A stretch of 64,000 nt of DNA from a virus: the IMG/VR virus record IMGVR_UViG_3300031857_000129, positions 1 to 64,000 of that record; one strand, given 5' to 3'. The notes beneath the pieces were generated by a model. It was not told the DNA's origin. It was given only the letters and a program-made list of their open reading frames with translations, and searched no databases. Positions 55,400 to 63,756 of this stretch are shown here, in pieces (the first letter of the stretch is position 1; every line of letters begins with the position of its first letter). The position numbers and the translations under genes are program-made.

Positions 55400-55920
55400 C
55401 TGTTTAGAAGATCTTTTTCTTCTTTTGTGAGCTTATCTTTGACGTCTCTAGTATCAAATACTTCGTTGCCGGTAAATCCGCGATCATCAATCCAACGAGT
55501 GTATAGTCCAGGTTCACGTCCAAATGCTTCAATTTCCCAAGGAGTGTCCCAATAGTCCATTTCATCCGAGTACAGTTCGCCCTGGAATTTAGTGTTACGA
55601 GCAGGACGCCACATGTTCTTCATTTCGCCCTTAGCATACTGCTTTACATGCACCATTTCATGACAAAGTGTTCTGAGCTGTTTAGATAGTTTTTTATCTT
55701 CATTACCGATGCGTATGTTAAACTCTTTTGGTCTTCCGCCAAAATCGTTGTCTAGGTATTCGCAGTCACCCTCTAAATCACCCATATCTGGAACGAAGAA
55801 TATACTAACAGTAAGAGTATCTGCTAATCGTTTAGTCATCATCTTTTCAGCACAAAAACGAGCTAGGTCTTTGGCTAGCTTCTTCTGCATGCTTGTTCCG
55901 CCTCGACAGTAGACTTTCAT
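55396..55920 (-). CDS. SprT-like zinc metallopeptidase, 174 aa
   Basis: The HExxH zinc site LRTLCHEMVHVKQYAKGEM is near residue 82, with upstream LADTLTVSIFFVPDM and downstream EMDYWDTPWEIEAFGREPG, whose Glu could be the third ligand. Similar SprT-like phage proteases are common; target unknown, possibly DNA-protein crosslinks or capsid. Confidence 0.78.
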   Translation of the reverse strand: MKVYCRGGTSMQKKLAKDLARFCAEKMMTKRLADTLTVSIFFVPDMGDLEGDCEYLDNDFGGRPKEFNIRIGNEDKKLSKQLRTLCHEMVHVKQYAKGEMKNMWRPARNTKFQGELYSDEMDYWDTPWEIEAFGREPGLYTRWIDDRGFTGNEVFDTRDVKDKLTKEEKDLLNS

Positions 55921-55949
55921 CGTAGCTCTCCCTTGCTATTCGTACTTAT

Positions 55950-56366
55950 CTACATAAACTGCTTATTTAATAGTAGCATATTATTCTCAGTCCAAAATAC
56001 ATTTTTAAGCCCAAAACTAGTGATTGCCCGCATACAACCTGCACAGGGTTTAGCCAGTCCTTCTACCCAACTGCTTGATCCATTATCTGGGTGTTTAATT
56101 CTTACAATATAGATGTCGCATTTAGCGAGCTGATCTTGAGTGATTAGACGCAGTGCATTTTTAATTGCGTCAATTTCAGCGTGAAGATAGATGCTGTCTT
56201 GATTTTTACCCCACTCCCACATCAAAGGATGGGTTTTGTAGCTGTTTACACCAGTGGCGATTAGATGCCCTTTGTACACGATCCCTGCGGCTAGTTTATA
56301 CCTACCCCGAACACCGGGATTTTCAGCCGCCAGACGCATTAACATCTGTTTAATTTTGGGATTCAT
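55950..56366 (-). CDS. Cytidine/deoxycytidylate deaminase-like protein, 138 aa
   Basis: Zinc motif HAEIDAIKNAL near residue 77 (His and catalytic Glu) and AKPCAGCMRAI near residue 109 (two Cys). The RYKLAAGIVYKGHLIATG N-terminus fits the deaminase fold. It likely converts dCMP or a related base in nucleotide salvage. Promoter at 56396-56423. Confidence 0.85.
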   Translation of the reverse strand: MNPKIKQMLMRLAAENPGVRGRYKLAAGIVYKGHLIATGVNSYKTHPLMWEWGKNQDSIYLHAEIDAIKNALRLITQDQLAKCDIYIVRIKHPDNGSSSWVEGLAKPCAGCMRAITSFGLKNVFWTENNMLLLNKQFM

Positions 56367-56395
56367 TTTAAAGATCCTAATTGCCTATATATTTT

Positions 56396-56423
56396 ATTAT
56401 AGCGACAATTTTGGATCTGTCAA
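56396..56423 (-). promoter_or_regulatory. Sigma70 promoter of the deaminase gene
   Basis: TTGACA, 16-nt spacer, TATAAT on the minus strand, immediately after the IF-1 stop. Confidence 0.8.
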
Positions 56424-56639
56424 TCAGTATCTGTAGACAATTCTGCCTTTGGACAGATCGTATGGACTCATTTCCAATTTAACTCGATCGCCCATAATAA
56501 TACGGATTTTGTTTTGACGCAGTCTTCCGCCTGTATAAGCGATTAACGTGTGTTCGTTGTCTAATTCTACTTTGAACATTTGATTTGGCAGCACTTCAGT
56601 AACAGTGCCGTCAAATTCAATTAACTCATCCTTGGGCAT
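56424..56639 (-). CDS. infA: Translation initiation factor IF-1
   Basis: 71 residues against 72 in E. coli. [22 protein letters not shown] matches the IF-1 opening strand, [33 protein letters not shown] matches the rest almost block for block ([10 protein letters not shown] is the signature). IF-1 binds the 30S A site and, with IF-2 and IF-3, directs initiator tRNA to the start codon. Overlaps the AbrB-like gene by 14 bases. An initiator tRNA is encoded at 33.4 kb. Confidence 0.95.
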   Translation of the reverse strand: MPKDELIEFDGTVTEVLPNQMFKVELDNEHTLIAYTGGRLRQNKIRIIMGDRVKLEMSPYDLSKGRIVYRY

Positions 56640-56817
56640 CGGTTACCTTCGCTATGGAGAGGCCTCCATCTTCCAATACCTTAATGTGTAGCTTGTCGCC
56701 TGGCTTCCATCCCATACGTTCTGAAATTTCAGGGGGGATAGTCATTAGTACATTTTTGTCATCGCCGGGGATATCCTTAAAGATTTCTTCGGCTTTATAA
56801 GTCATCTTTTTTGTCAT
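56626..56817 (-). CDS. AbrB/SpoVT-like small DNA-binding protein, 63 aa
   Basis: [33 protein letters not shown] is the swapped-hairpin pattern of AbrB/MazE domains. Directly upstream of infA and overlapping it, so it may autoregulate the pair. No toxin gene adjoins, so an antitoxin role is unlikely. Confidence 0.75.
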   Translation of the reverse strand: MTKKMTYKAEEIFKDIPGDDKNVLMTIPPEISERMGWKPGDKLHIKVLEDGGLSIAKVTDAQG

Positions 56818-56824
56818 GCTTTAT

Positions 56825-57559
56825 TTACCTTGGTTCATACAGTTCGTAAGAATTTGTCATACTGTAGAGACAGAAATCGTATCCACGTACTCGCATTTTA
56901 GGCAGTGTGCTTCTAATGCCAATTTCTTTCTTAGAGCTAATATAATTCCAAGCTGAGTTACCCATATCTTTAAAAGGAACAGCAACCTTTAGAAGATTGT
57001 TATTCTTATTACTAAAATAAAAGTTTGCAGACTTTTCATTCTTAGAGTATTTAGAAATTTCTTTTACAAATGTCCAAGCTTCATCAGAAGTATAAGCACC
57101 TCTATCATTTGTTAAACTACTATATTCTTTGAATAGAGAGTCTGTTTCAATACTTTCTTTATAAAAGACCGGAAGTTTGACTAGAATGGGAAGCCTATCG
57201 CTTCTAACTGATCGAGACTCTTCTAGAGTGAGCTCCATCTCTCGCATAAAGTCACTGATGTGTTCGCTCTTAAGTCGACGCATTAGTAGCTTGTGTTTAA
57301 AATACTTGCGTATAAGCTCTGCAGTTCTTAAGGAATCTAGCGACGGATTATGTAGACTAGTATAGTTAACTAAAGCATCATAGATTTCATGCGGCTGTTT
57401 ACCAGCATTAGAATAATCAACCACTACTGCAAGTGAATCAACTGTAAACTCGTGGATACGATAAGATATGTTAGGAATAGAAGTTGTTGCTTCTTCCTCA
57501 TCATCAAAAATAAAATTATTACTGTGAGTTGTCGCCAGTATCTGTGCAATGGGTTTCAT
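56825..57559 (-). CDS. Unrecognised protein, 244 aa
   Basis: MKPIAQILATTHSNNFIFDDEEEATTSIPNISYRIHEFTVDSLAVVVDYS..., alpha/beta with an acidic N-terminal patch. Start overlaps the previous stop by one base. No family recognised. Confidence 0.62.
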   Translation of the reverse strand: MKPIAQILATTHSNNFIFDDEEEATTSIPNISYRIHEFTVDSLAVVVDYSNAGKQPHEIYDALVNYTSLHNPSLDSLRTAELIRKYFKHKLLMRRLKSEHISDFMREMELTLEESRSVRSDRLPILVKLPVFYKESIETDSLFKEYSSLTNDRGAYTSDEAWTFVKEISKYSKNEKSANFYFSNKNNNLLKVAVPFKDMGNSAWNYISSKKEIGIRSTLPKMRVRGYDFCLYSMTNSYELYEPR

Positions 57560-57765
57560 TAAAGATCCTTATCAAACTCTTTTGTTGTGTAGTAATCTAA
57601 AAGTTGACGCTCAATATGTCCTAGAGTAATACCGTAAGATCCCGAAGTAATAAATCTAAAGGGTAGTTTACCCCAACCTCGATTTCTTAAATATTGCCTG
57701 TATGCTTCTCTGTGTTTTTTATTTGTGGCATCAAAATTTACTTCAGGTCGACCTTTATTAAGCAT
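57559..57765 (-). CDS. Unrecognised basic protein, about 68 aa
   Basis: Start uncertain; ATG 57765 (MLNKGRPEVNFDATNKKHR) sits at the end of the upstream gene, and earlier in-frame ATGs lie further inside it. Contains EAYRQYLRNRGWGKLPFRFI. Basic, perhaps nucleic-acid binding. Function unknown. Confidence 0.55.
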   Translation of the reverse strand: MLNKGRPEVNFDATNKKHREAYRQYLRNRGWGKLPFRFITSGSYGITLGHIERQLLDYYTTKEFDKDL

Positions 57766-58177
57766 CGTCTTCGTCTTCATTAGCTTCGCCAAACGGCAAT
57801 GGCAAATCTTCTTCGGCTTCGTCTTCTTCCTCTTCTTCTCGCGAAGCTTTCTTAGTCTTTACATAGTCCATAGGAGTGATGCTTAGTGTGCGTCCATCTA
57901 CTCGCATCTGTTCTTCTAGTGTAAACAGTTTAGTAAGACTACCCGGACCTTCCCATACTTCATTCATAGCAGCATTAATATCGTTTAACGATACTCTGCT
58001 TAGGCGCAGTACACCAAAATAACGCTGTAGGTATCCAAGATAGACTTCCGGAATCAACTTGTGATCGGAGAACTTAAAGGTTCCATTGAACCCAGCTGGA
58101 TGCATTGGGTTTTCTGCGAACTCGGGCCTATTGTAAAAAGAGATTTTATCTTCACATGCCTTTTGATAATCAAACAT
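57758..58177 (-). CDS. Protein with acidic C-terminal tail, 139 aa
   Basis: YQKACEDKISFYNRPEFAENP ... SRVSLNDINAAMNEVWEGP, then a strongly acidic tail (SREEEEEDEAEEDLPLPFGE, ANEDEDDA). The tail resembles those of single-stranded-DNA-binding or partner-binding proteins, but no OB-fold is plain. Function unknown. Confidence 0.6.
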   Translation of the reverse strand: MFDYQKACEDKISFYNRPEFAENPMHPAGFNGTFKFSDHKLIPEVYLGYLQRYFGVLRLSRVSLNDINAAMNEVWEGPGSLTKLFTLEEQMRVDGRTLSITPMDYVKTKKASREEEEEDEAEEDLPLPFGEANEDEDDA

Positions 58178-58178
58178 A

Positions 58179-58421
58179 TTAACGTTTTCCTAGTAGTTTA
58201 AGGTTAAGAACAAAGTTTTCTACAAGTAGTTTAACAATGATTGCCTTGTCTGTCAAGAGGTCATTCTTCATTTCCATAACATGACTAGCCATCATTGCAT
58301 ACGCTTGTTTTTCTGTGATGTTAAGATCCGTCCAATCAATTGGATCTTCCATCTCCATCTCCATTGCTAGTTCAATTAGCAATGCAAGATTTGGATCTGT
58401 TGGTTCAAAAATGTCACTCAA
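58179..58421 (-). CDS. Small helical protein, 80 aa (paralogue of 41.1 kb gene)
   Basis: DPIDWTDLNITEKQAYAMMAS and IVKLLVENFVLNLKLLGKR align with the 85-aa protein at 41.1 kb. One base follows, then the 139-aa gene. Function unknown. Confidence 0.65.
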   Translation of the reverse strand: MSDIFEPTDPNLALLIELAMEMEMEDPIDWTDLNITEKQAYAMMASHVMEMKNDLLTDKAIIVKLLVENFVLNLKLLGKR

Positions 58422-58424
58422 TGT

Positions 58425-59162
58425 TTAGTCCCAAAGTGCTTGATAATATTTTCCAAAAAGACGGAAGCCGTTAGTGATACGAGCTTGATATTCCTTCATT
58501 CCGTCCCAGTCAGTCTCAGCAGTATGGTTTGGTCCGTCTACCATTTGATAAAGTTTGGCAGTACCATCGTCGTTCCACTCAACTACTTTAGAACGGAGAT
58601 CGTACTCTCCCTTGCGGAATTGATCTTCCCAGCTTTCATCAAGTTCGGATTCAAATGCAAAAATCATCTGATCCATAACCCAATCCCAACGTTTGAAATG
58701 ATTAGTATCAGTGTCCCATTCGTTTTCTTTTGGAGGAGCACTGGTAGAGCGTAGCTCTTCAGGCACGTCTTCGTCATCAACAAAAGGTGCGCCGTGCTTA
58801 GATGCCTTTAGCTGTTTAAGCATAGGCAGTGCAATAAGAGCAAGAGTATGATCCATGCTCCAGGTATCGTAACGATCAATACGAATCTTTATCTTGCGCT
58901 CACGCTTGCTTTCAACCCACTTTAAAAATTTGTAAAGCCAAGTTTCTGAACGATCATCGCTCCAGCGGTCCACATCAGGATTATCTTTGGTGGGTCTTGG
59001 TACTACATTACCGTGAGCTAACCACTCACCAAAATCATGCACCCAGTTAGGCTTGCTTTCAATGCCAAACTCGTCTTTTACAGGCTTCGCCCAAAAGCAG
59101 AGCAGCTCTGCTAGCTGGTAGGGTCCAAACCAATTCTTGTAGGGTCCAATATAGACTTTCAT
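58425..59162 (-). CDS. Unrecognised protein, 245 aa
   Basis: Starts MKVYIGPYKNWFGPYQLAEL, with RPTKDNPDVDRWSDDRSETWLYKFLKWVESKRERKIKIRIDRYDTWSMDHTLALIALPML. The TWSMDHTLALIALP block looks conserved; similar proteins are common in aquatic T4-like phages. Overlaps the next gene by four bases. Function not known to me. Confidence 0.68.
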   Translation of the reverse strand: MKVYIGPYKNWFGPYQLAELLCFWAKPVKDEFGIESKPNWVHDFGEWLAHGNVVPRPTKDNPDVDRWSDDRSETWLYKFLKWVESKRERKIKIRIDRYDTWSMDHTLALIALPMLKQLKASKHGAPFVDDEDVPEELRSTSAPPKENEWDTDTNHFKRWDWVMDQMIFAFESELDESWEDQFRKGEYDLRSKVVEWNDDGTAKLYQMVDGPNHTAETDWDGMKEYQARITNGFRLFGKYYQALWD

Positions 59163-59509
59163 TTTTCCACCTTTGTATTTCGTTTATCTCTAAAGAGTTT
59201 AACATCCTTCATTGCACTTGTCAAGGCCGTAGCATAATTTAAAGCCTGTTGTTCACTCATGCAAATGGTGGTTTCGTGTTCCAAATATCCTTTTGTAAGT
59301 AGATTCCAAAACTGTCGCCAGCGAGTTATACTCCAAAAAGGACTTTTCACTGTAACGTGTATGTTTACACTAACACCAGTGTCGTCAGCTTCTACCCAAA
59401 GATGATGTGTATGGTCAGGTTGTCCGCAGCCGCAAACAACATCATAAACTTTTGAGTCTCCCCAATCGTTTACTATTAAAATGCCTTCTGCTGGTTTTTG
59501 TATCTTCAT
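59159..59509 (-). CDS. Unrecognised protein, 116 aa
   Basis: A compact beta protein (VYDVVCGCGQPDHTHHLWVEADDTGVSVNIHVTV) with a Cys-x-Cys and His-x-His-His cluster that could bind metal. Overlaps both neighbours by four bases. Function unknown. Confidence 0.6.
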   Translation of the reverse strand: MKIQKPAEGILIVNDWGDSKVYDVVCGCGQPDHTHHLWVEADDTGVSVNIHVTVKSPFWSITRWRQFWNLLTKGYLEHETTICMSEQQALNYATALTSAMKDVKLFRDKRNTKVEK

Positions 59510-60237
59510 TGTGCTTTTGATTCTATACTGAGATCCTTGCTCTTTAGAGCAAACATATGGTCTCGTAGTTTTTCCATTAGCCCTTGATTTCTCAACATTT
59601 TAAAAACTAGGTTTTCAACTGAAAACTCTCCGCCTGATTCTAGTCCAGCTTTTCTCATTCTCTTTAAGTCATCCCATTGTTGATTCACTTCAACGAGACT
59701 GTCTGACTTAAGAACAGTTTTGATTTCGCCACTGTACTGTTTGTATTTTCTTTGTACATCCTGACTGTTAATGTCAACCTGTTCTTTCTTAGGTTCACTG
59801 ACCCATTTATCTTTGAGAACACTGTAGATACCTAGACTGTGATGCTCTTGTGCTACATCCTGTACATAGACTTCAACGTCAATGCCTTTTACTTTGATAT
59901 CATACTGTGTGTTGTATTGATTCTTCTTAGCATCAAATAATTCTGGAAACTCAGGCTCATTTTCTGGAACTTTAGCTACTATATGTAGATCAATGTCACT
60001 GTATTTTGTATAGGAATAAGCAGCATTAGATCCGCTCACTGTTATATCAACTAACGATATCTTAACACCTATAAAATCTATAAAGTCTTTGATTACTTCC
60101 AGTAGACCCTTACGTATCGCTGGGTGCATTCTTCCACTGTTATCCCACAGTTTAGGATTTAGATCGTCGTGAAACACTACAGCTGAATCCACGCTGACTT
60201 CATTTTTTTGCGATACGGTAAACTCTTTAATTAGCAT
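59506..60237 (-). CDS. Pol-beta superfamily nucleotidyltransferase-like protein
   Basis: 243 residues. The motif DITVSGSNAAYSYTKYSDIDLHIV near residue 63 is the GS...DxD nucleotidyltransferase site, and DVEVYVQDV near residue 115 gives the third carboxylate. Such phage proteins are common; target (RNA, small molecule or protein) unknown. A GCTAAATA late-like motif lies just upstream. Confidence 0.78.
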   Translation of the reverse strand: MLIKEFTVSQKNEVSVDSAVVFHDDLNPKLWDNSGRMHPAIRKGLLEVIKDFIDFIGVKISLVDITVSGSNAAYSYTKYSDIDLHIVAKVPENEPEFPELFDAKKNQYNTQYDIKVKGIDVEVYVQDVAQEHHSLGIYSVLKDKWVSEPKKEQVDINSQDVQRKYKQYSGEIKTVLKSDSLVEVNQQWDDLKRMRKAGLESGGEFSVENLVFKMLRNQGLMEKLRDHMFALKSKDLSIESKAQ

Positions 60238-60259
60238 ACAGTATTTAGCGCATCAAAAA

Positions 60260-60478
60260 TCAATTCAGCATAGATCCGCCGCTAAACGGCTTAACATCGT
60301 CTCGGCTTTCAGAAATACGATCAATTATTGCTTCAAATCCCTCAGTATCTAAATAGGTTTTATACATGCTGAGAGCAATAACACTCATAATAGCGGCTAT
60401 TTCCATAGGATCGTAATCTTCTAACATTAGATCTGTAAATGTTAAAAATTTACGATACAATTCATCTTGATCATTCAA
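60260..60478 (-). CDS. Unrecognised helical protein, 72 aa
   Basis: MNDQDELYRKFLTFTDLMLEDYDPMEIAAIMSVIALSMYKTYL..., an all-helical small protein. Overlaps the 159-aa gene by eight bases. Function unknown. Confidence 0.6.
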   Translation of the reverse strand: MNDQDELYRKFLTFTDLMLEDYDPMEIAAIMSVIALSMYKTYLDTEGFEAIIDRISESRDDVKPFSGGSMLN

Positions 60479-60950
60479 TGAAACGCTCCTTTAGTCTTTG
60501 TTGACGCTCAAGTTCATGTTCGTCGCAAAGTGTACGCATCCAACCGCCTGTGCGCCAGCTTCCAGGAGTTCCGCATTCCTCACAGGTTGTAGCAGCCATA
60601 GCTTCTGCCATACGTACCATGCCGTGAATCTGTTCATCGCCGCCACTGTAGTAAAAACGCAGACCGCCAAACTTTTCCTTAACCTGCATAGCAACAACCT
60701 GCTCTACATGTGGTGTGCGAGGATAACCTGGCTCGCCTGTTTCTACACCCTTTTCAACTTCCCACTGTCTGCGCTTTTCAACCCAATCAATATGATGTTG
60801 AATACAGGCACAAAGATTGTTGATAATATTGTACCAACCTTCTCCACAACTAAAACCCCAGCACATGGCTGTTTCGTTCATTGGTGAGTTTCTGTCCCTA
60901 AAAATCTTAGGGTACTTTTCGCACAACTGTTTATCTAGTTCTTCTCTCAT
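60471..60950 (-). CDS. Zinc-ribbon protein, 159 aa
   Basis: WGFSCGEGWYNIINNLCACIQHHIDWV in the N-terminal half and TTCEECGTPGSWRTGGWMRTLCDEHE near residue 125: a CxxC...CxxH zinc site. KEKFGGLRFYYSG precedes it. A small conserved phage protein family by look; function unknown. Confidence 0.65.
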   Translation of the reverse strand: MREELDKQLCEKYPKIFRDRNSPMNETAMCWGFSCGEGWYNIINNLCACIQHHIDWVEKRRQWEVEKGVETGEPGYPRTPHVEQVVAMQVKEKFGGLRFYYSGGDEQIHGMVRMAEAMAATTCEECGTPGSWRTGGWMRTLCDEHELERQQRLKERFIE

Positions 60951-60961
60951 AATACAACTCC

Positions 60962-61381
60962 TTAGGATAGTCCTGCTAGTAACTTATAGTTATTCCATGC
61001 CTTTTGTGCTGCTGGATTCTTAGCAACTTCTTCCTCAGGCGCAAATGTGTCAAGCCAGTAGTAGGGCAAGCGACGCGGGTGAGCACCAAACTTACGAGGC
61101 TGATGGAACTTACCTTGATTCCATAATTCAATGCTTACATTACGAAAACGCTCTTCATCTTCGTCTTTGTAACCAGCCCATTCTGGATTAGAACCGCCAA
61201 AAAATCCACGCATTAGATTAGCATCAGATCCTCCAGCATAACCTTGCCAAATACCTTGCCACTGCTCATCATTATTGGGATCAAAGTCTGTTCTAGCCAC
61301 GATAACCAAAACATCATTAATATCTACGATGCCTTCCACAATATCACGAATGCAACGGCTGTAACTCAATCCAATTTTCAT
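60962..61381 (-). CDS. Unrecognised protein, 139 aa
   Basis: MKIGLSYSRCIRDIVEGIVDINDVLVIVARTDFDP..., then a loop-rich region ending RRLPYYWLDTFAPEEE. Resembles a conserved small protein of cyanophages and other T4-like phages; no known function. Promoter at 61415-61442. Confidence 0.65.
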   Translation of the reverse strand: MKIGLSYSRCIRDIVEGIVDINDVLVIVARTDFDPNNDEQWQGIWQGYAGGSDANLMRGFFGGSNPEWAGYKDEDEERFRNVSIELWNQGKFHQPRKFGAHPRRLPYYWLDTFAPEEEVAKNPAAQKAWNNYKLLAGLS

Positions 61382-61414
61382 TTTAAAGGCCTCAATAAAA
61401 AACTTTATGCTTAT

Positions 61415-61442
61415 ATGATAGCAGATTTAATTTCGTTGTCAA
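61415..61442 (-). promoter_or_regulatory. Sigma70 promoter of the 58-61.4 kb operon
   Basis: TTGACA, 16-nt spacer, TATCAT on the minus strand. Confidence 0.65.
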
Positions 61443-61457
61443 CCACTAAATAATAGT

Positions 61458-61898
61458 ATGGAAGATGCTTACACTACAGCATTTTACGATCTAGTCAAGG
61501 ACACTCAAGAGCGTTCAGGTTTCGAATTGCCAGAACAGATTGAGGCGTATGTAGTCATGCTGTTGGCTAATTTTGTTGATCGTCCAAACTTTCTCCCAAC
61601 TCGATCATTTGCAGAAGCATACTTAAAACTTCATCGTCCTGCAGACCTGTCAGCTAAAGAACTAGGTGATACCTGTCTTTTTGTTACCGGTGTATTTCCT
61701 ACCTACGGTTCAAACAGAGGCATGAATAGACGCTACTATCAAACTATTGGTATAGGATCTTATGAAATGGTCGCTGAAGTAATGCACAGAGATTTGTTTA
61801 TCAATCTTGCAACCCACTTTGAGTTTATCAGCGACTTTATAGAATTAACTGTAAGGAATAAAAATCTAGGGGCCGTAACCCCTAGATTTGATTTATGA
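61458..61898 (+). CDS. Unrecognised plus-strand protein, 146 aa
   Basis: One of two plus-strand genes. MEDAYTTAFYDLVKDTQERSG..., helical, with LSAKELGDTCLFVTGVFPTYG and YYQTIGIGSYEMVAEVMH. CTAAATA just upstream on the plus strand may be a late promoter. Divergent from the 139-aa gene and convergent on the glycosyltransferase. Function unknown. Confidence 0.68.
   Translation: MEDAYTTAFYDLVKDTQERSGFELPEQIEAYVVMLLANFVDRPNFLPTRSFAEAYLKLHRPADLSAKELGDTCLFVTGVFPTYGSNRGMNRRYYQTIGIGSYEMVAEVMHRDLFINLATHFEFISDFIELTVRNKNLGAVTPRFDL
61862..61889. terminator. Bidirectional terminator between convergent genes
   Basis: Perfect 11-bp stem (AAATCTAGGGG with CCCCTAGATTT) with a six-base loop, lying inside the last codons of the plus-strand gene. 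Flanking A and T runs allow use on both strands. Confidence 0.72.
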
Positions 61899-62609
61899 CC
61901 AATACTTACTGTTGTCTATTTGATCCCAGTATTGCTTATTATTGCGATTAATAAAGTTCTTAATTAAGTACCAACCCATACCAAAGTAGCCCATCTTCTT
62001 AAATCTACGACTGTCTTGTCCAAAATAGTGATTTAGAATTTTAAACTTTTTGGGACTGTACATTCTTGACAAGAAGTAATCTTCAGACGTTGAAAACTTT
62101 TCAGGAAAGCCTCCTAACTCTTCAAACCGATCTCTACGTGTTAACATAAATGCACCGACTGCAAAGGGTGAAAAATATTTTAGAACGTTGTTAATTATGT
62201 TGAAAATACTAAAACCAATACCAGCTACAATATCACGATCATAGCATTTGACATTGAGTCCAAGTAAATCTAAATCATGTTCTTTCATTGCCTCAACAGC
62301 ATTATGTATTACAGTTGGTTTAAAAAAGCGTACATCAGCATCAATGAATAAAATATAAGGAGTAGTAACTAATCTTGCGCCACTGTTTTTAGCAAAGCTC
62401 ACAGGACCGCCGTCAATTATTTCAATATTTAATCCTGTGCTGCTGTCTAATATAACTTGCCTAGTGTTGTCTGTAGAACAATCAGCAATAATAATTCTAG
62501 TTCCACCAATATTTTGTTCTCGCAACGAATCCAGTAAATGATGAATATAGTTTTCTTCATTCTTACAAGGAACTACGATAGTAATTTTATCACTTATTGT
62601 TTCTTGCAT
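61893..62609 (-). CDS. Family 2 glycosyltransferase
   Basis: 238 residues, GT-A fold. ITIVVPCKNEENYIHHLLDSL opens the nucleotide-binding domain, IIIADCSTDNTRQVI follows, DADVRF near residue 92 is the DxD metal site, and a late SEDYFLSRM supplies the acidic acceptor-site block. It probably decorates a virion or host surface glycan. Neighbour of an LpxH-like phosphoesterase. Confidence 0.85.
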   Translation of the reverse strand: MQETISDKITIVVPCKNEENYIHHLLDSLREQNIGGTRIIIADCSTDNTRQVILDSSTGLNIEIIDGGPVSFAKNSGARLVTTPYILFIDADVRFFKPTVIHNAVEAMKEHDLDLLGLNVKCYDRDIVAGIGFSIFNIINNVLKYFSPFAVGAFMLTRRDRFEELGGFPEKFSTSEDYFLSRMYSPKKFKILNHYFGQDSRRFKKMGYFGMGWYLIKNFINRNNKQYWDQIDNSKYWS

Positions 62610-62681
62610 TCTGCTATCACCTTAAAATTTTCAAACTTTAACCAACTAGATAAAGTTGATCTTGCTCTCTCACATTCCATT

Positions 62682-63518
62682 TCAGTAGTAAATTCCAGCG
62701 TCACCTTCCCCGGAATGTCTTTTGGATTGTTTATGTGTACCGCCAATATTATTAGTATCCACATCGTCCTTCTCCTTGGTCCAAGTTACTATTTCCCAAC
62801 GGCCGTCCCAATGTTCTACCAGTGCTGTGCATGACTCAACCCAGTCGCCGTCATTCATATAAGTAACACCATCTATTTCTTTTATTTCTGCGTGATGTAT
62901 ATGTCCGCATATCACACCATCAAAACCGCGCTTTTTACAATAGCCTGCAAGATTCTTTTCAAACTGAAACATAAAGTCTACAGCTTTTTTAACACGGTGT
63001 TTAAGATACTTGCTTAAACTCCAGTAACCAAATCCCATCTTGTGACGGATCCAGTTAAACTTGCCATTAAGATATAGAACAAAATCGTAGGCTCTGTCGC
63101 CTAAAAAACTAATCCAAGGTGCTAGTCTAGTAATGCCATCAAACAAGTCACCATGTACTACAAGATAGTGTTTACCATCTGCGCCTATGTGTTCTATCTG
63201 ATTGTGTATTTCTACATGCCCAAAACTAATACCATAGGGTATCATAGGTCTTAGAAATTCATCATGGTTACCTGCGATGAATATAACTCTAGTGCCTCTC
63301 TTGGCATGACCCAGTATTCTGCGAACAACATTGGTATGACTTTGCTTCCAGCGCCACTTGTTTTGTTGTATGCGCCATGCATCAATGATATCACCTACTA
63401 GGTATAGTGTATCACAGGTATTATGCTTGAGAAAATTATTTAACTGCTCTGCCTTGCAGTCACGTGTGCCTAAATGCACATCACTAATAAAAATACTGCG
63501 ATAAATTTTTGGCTTCAT
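62682..63518 (-). CDS. LpxH-like metallophosphoesterase, 278 aa
   Basis: FISDVHLGTRDCKAEQL near residue 10, YLVGDIIDAWRIQQNKWRW near 35, FIAGNHDEFLRPM near 76, LVVHGDLFDGI near 113 and VICGHIHHAEIK near 197 follow the UDP-2,3-diacylglucosamine pyrophosphatase pattern. The C-terminal 30 residues are polar. It may alter lipid A or another nucleotide-linked envelope precursor; the phage role is not known. Confidence 0.85.
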   Translation of the reverse strand: MKPKIYRSIFISDVHLGTRDCKAEQLNNFLKHNTCDTLYLVGDIIDAWRIQQNKWRWKQSHTNVVRRILGHAKRGTRVIFIAGNHDEFLRPMIPYGISFGHVEIHNQIEHIGADGKHYLVVHGDLFDGITRLAPWISFLGDRAYDFVLYLNGKFNWIRHKMGFGYWSLSKYLKHRVKKAVDFMFQFEKNLAGYCKKRGFDGVICGHIHHAEIKEIDGVTYMNDGDWVESCTALVEHWDGRWEIVTWTKEKDDVDTNNIGGTHKQSKRHSGEGDAGIYY

Positions 63519-63523
63519 GCCTA

Positions 63524-63531
63524 TATTTATC
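63524..63531 (-). promoter_or_regulatory. T4-type late promoter motif (GATAAATA)
   Basis: GATAAATA on the minus strand, five bases ahead of the phosphoesterase ATG; a transcript from here would be almost leaderless. Confidence 0.42.
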
Positions 63532-63569
63532 GCAGTATTGTGTTTTAAAGATTACGCTTATATTACGAG

Positions 63570-63728
63570 CTAAATCTTTACCAAAGTCCATTTTGTACCA
63601 AATGGTTTGCCTTCGGCCTTGTGTTTCAGTATCTTCGCAAACTCTTTTTGCTTGAGCTTGGCAATGGTTTCTGTATCATGGTCGACGCAAGCCCTGTACA
63701 GTTTAGAAAGTAATTTCTTCTGTTTCAT
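63570..63728 (-). CDS. Small basic protein, 52 aa
   Basis: [20 protein letters not shown] then [20 protein letters not shown], ending [14 protein letters not shown] lies upstream. Highly basic helix; probably nucleic-acid binding. Resembles small proteins seen in cyanophages. Function unknown. Confidence 0.62.
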   Translation of the reverse strand: MKQKKLLSKLYRACVDHDTETIAKLKQKEFAKILKHKAEGKPFGTKWTLVKI

Positions 63729-63748
63729 GGTTGTGTCCTCCTGACAAG

Positions 63749-63756
63749 TATTTATT
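63749..63756 (-). promoter_or_regulatory. T4-type late promoter motif (AATAAATA)
   Basis: AATAAATA on the minus strand, 20 bases upstream of the 52-aa gene, overlapping the stop of the AhpD-like gene. Confidence 0.4.

Noticed and set aside
56626-56817. MazE-type antitoxin of a toxin-antitoxin pair
   Set aside because: No toxin-like gene adjoins; the partner is infA, so a regulator is more likely.
62594-62680. 28-codon ORF between the LpxH-like and glycosyltransferase genes
   Set aside because: Overlaps the glycosyltransferase start, has no clear ribosome site and no recognisable sequence; not supported enough to list.
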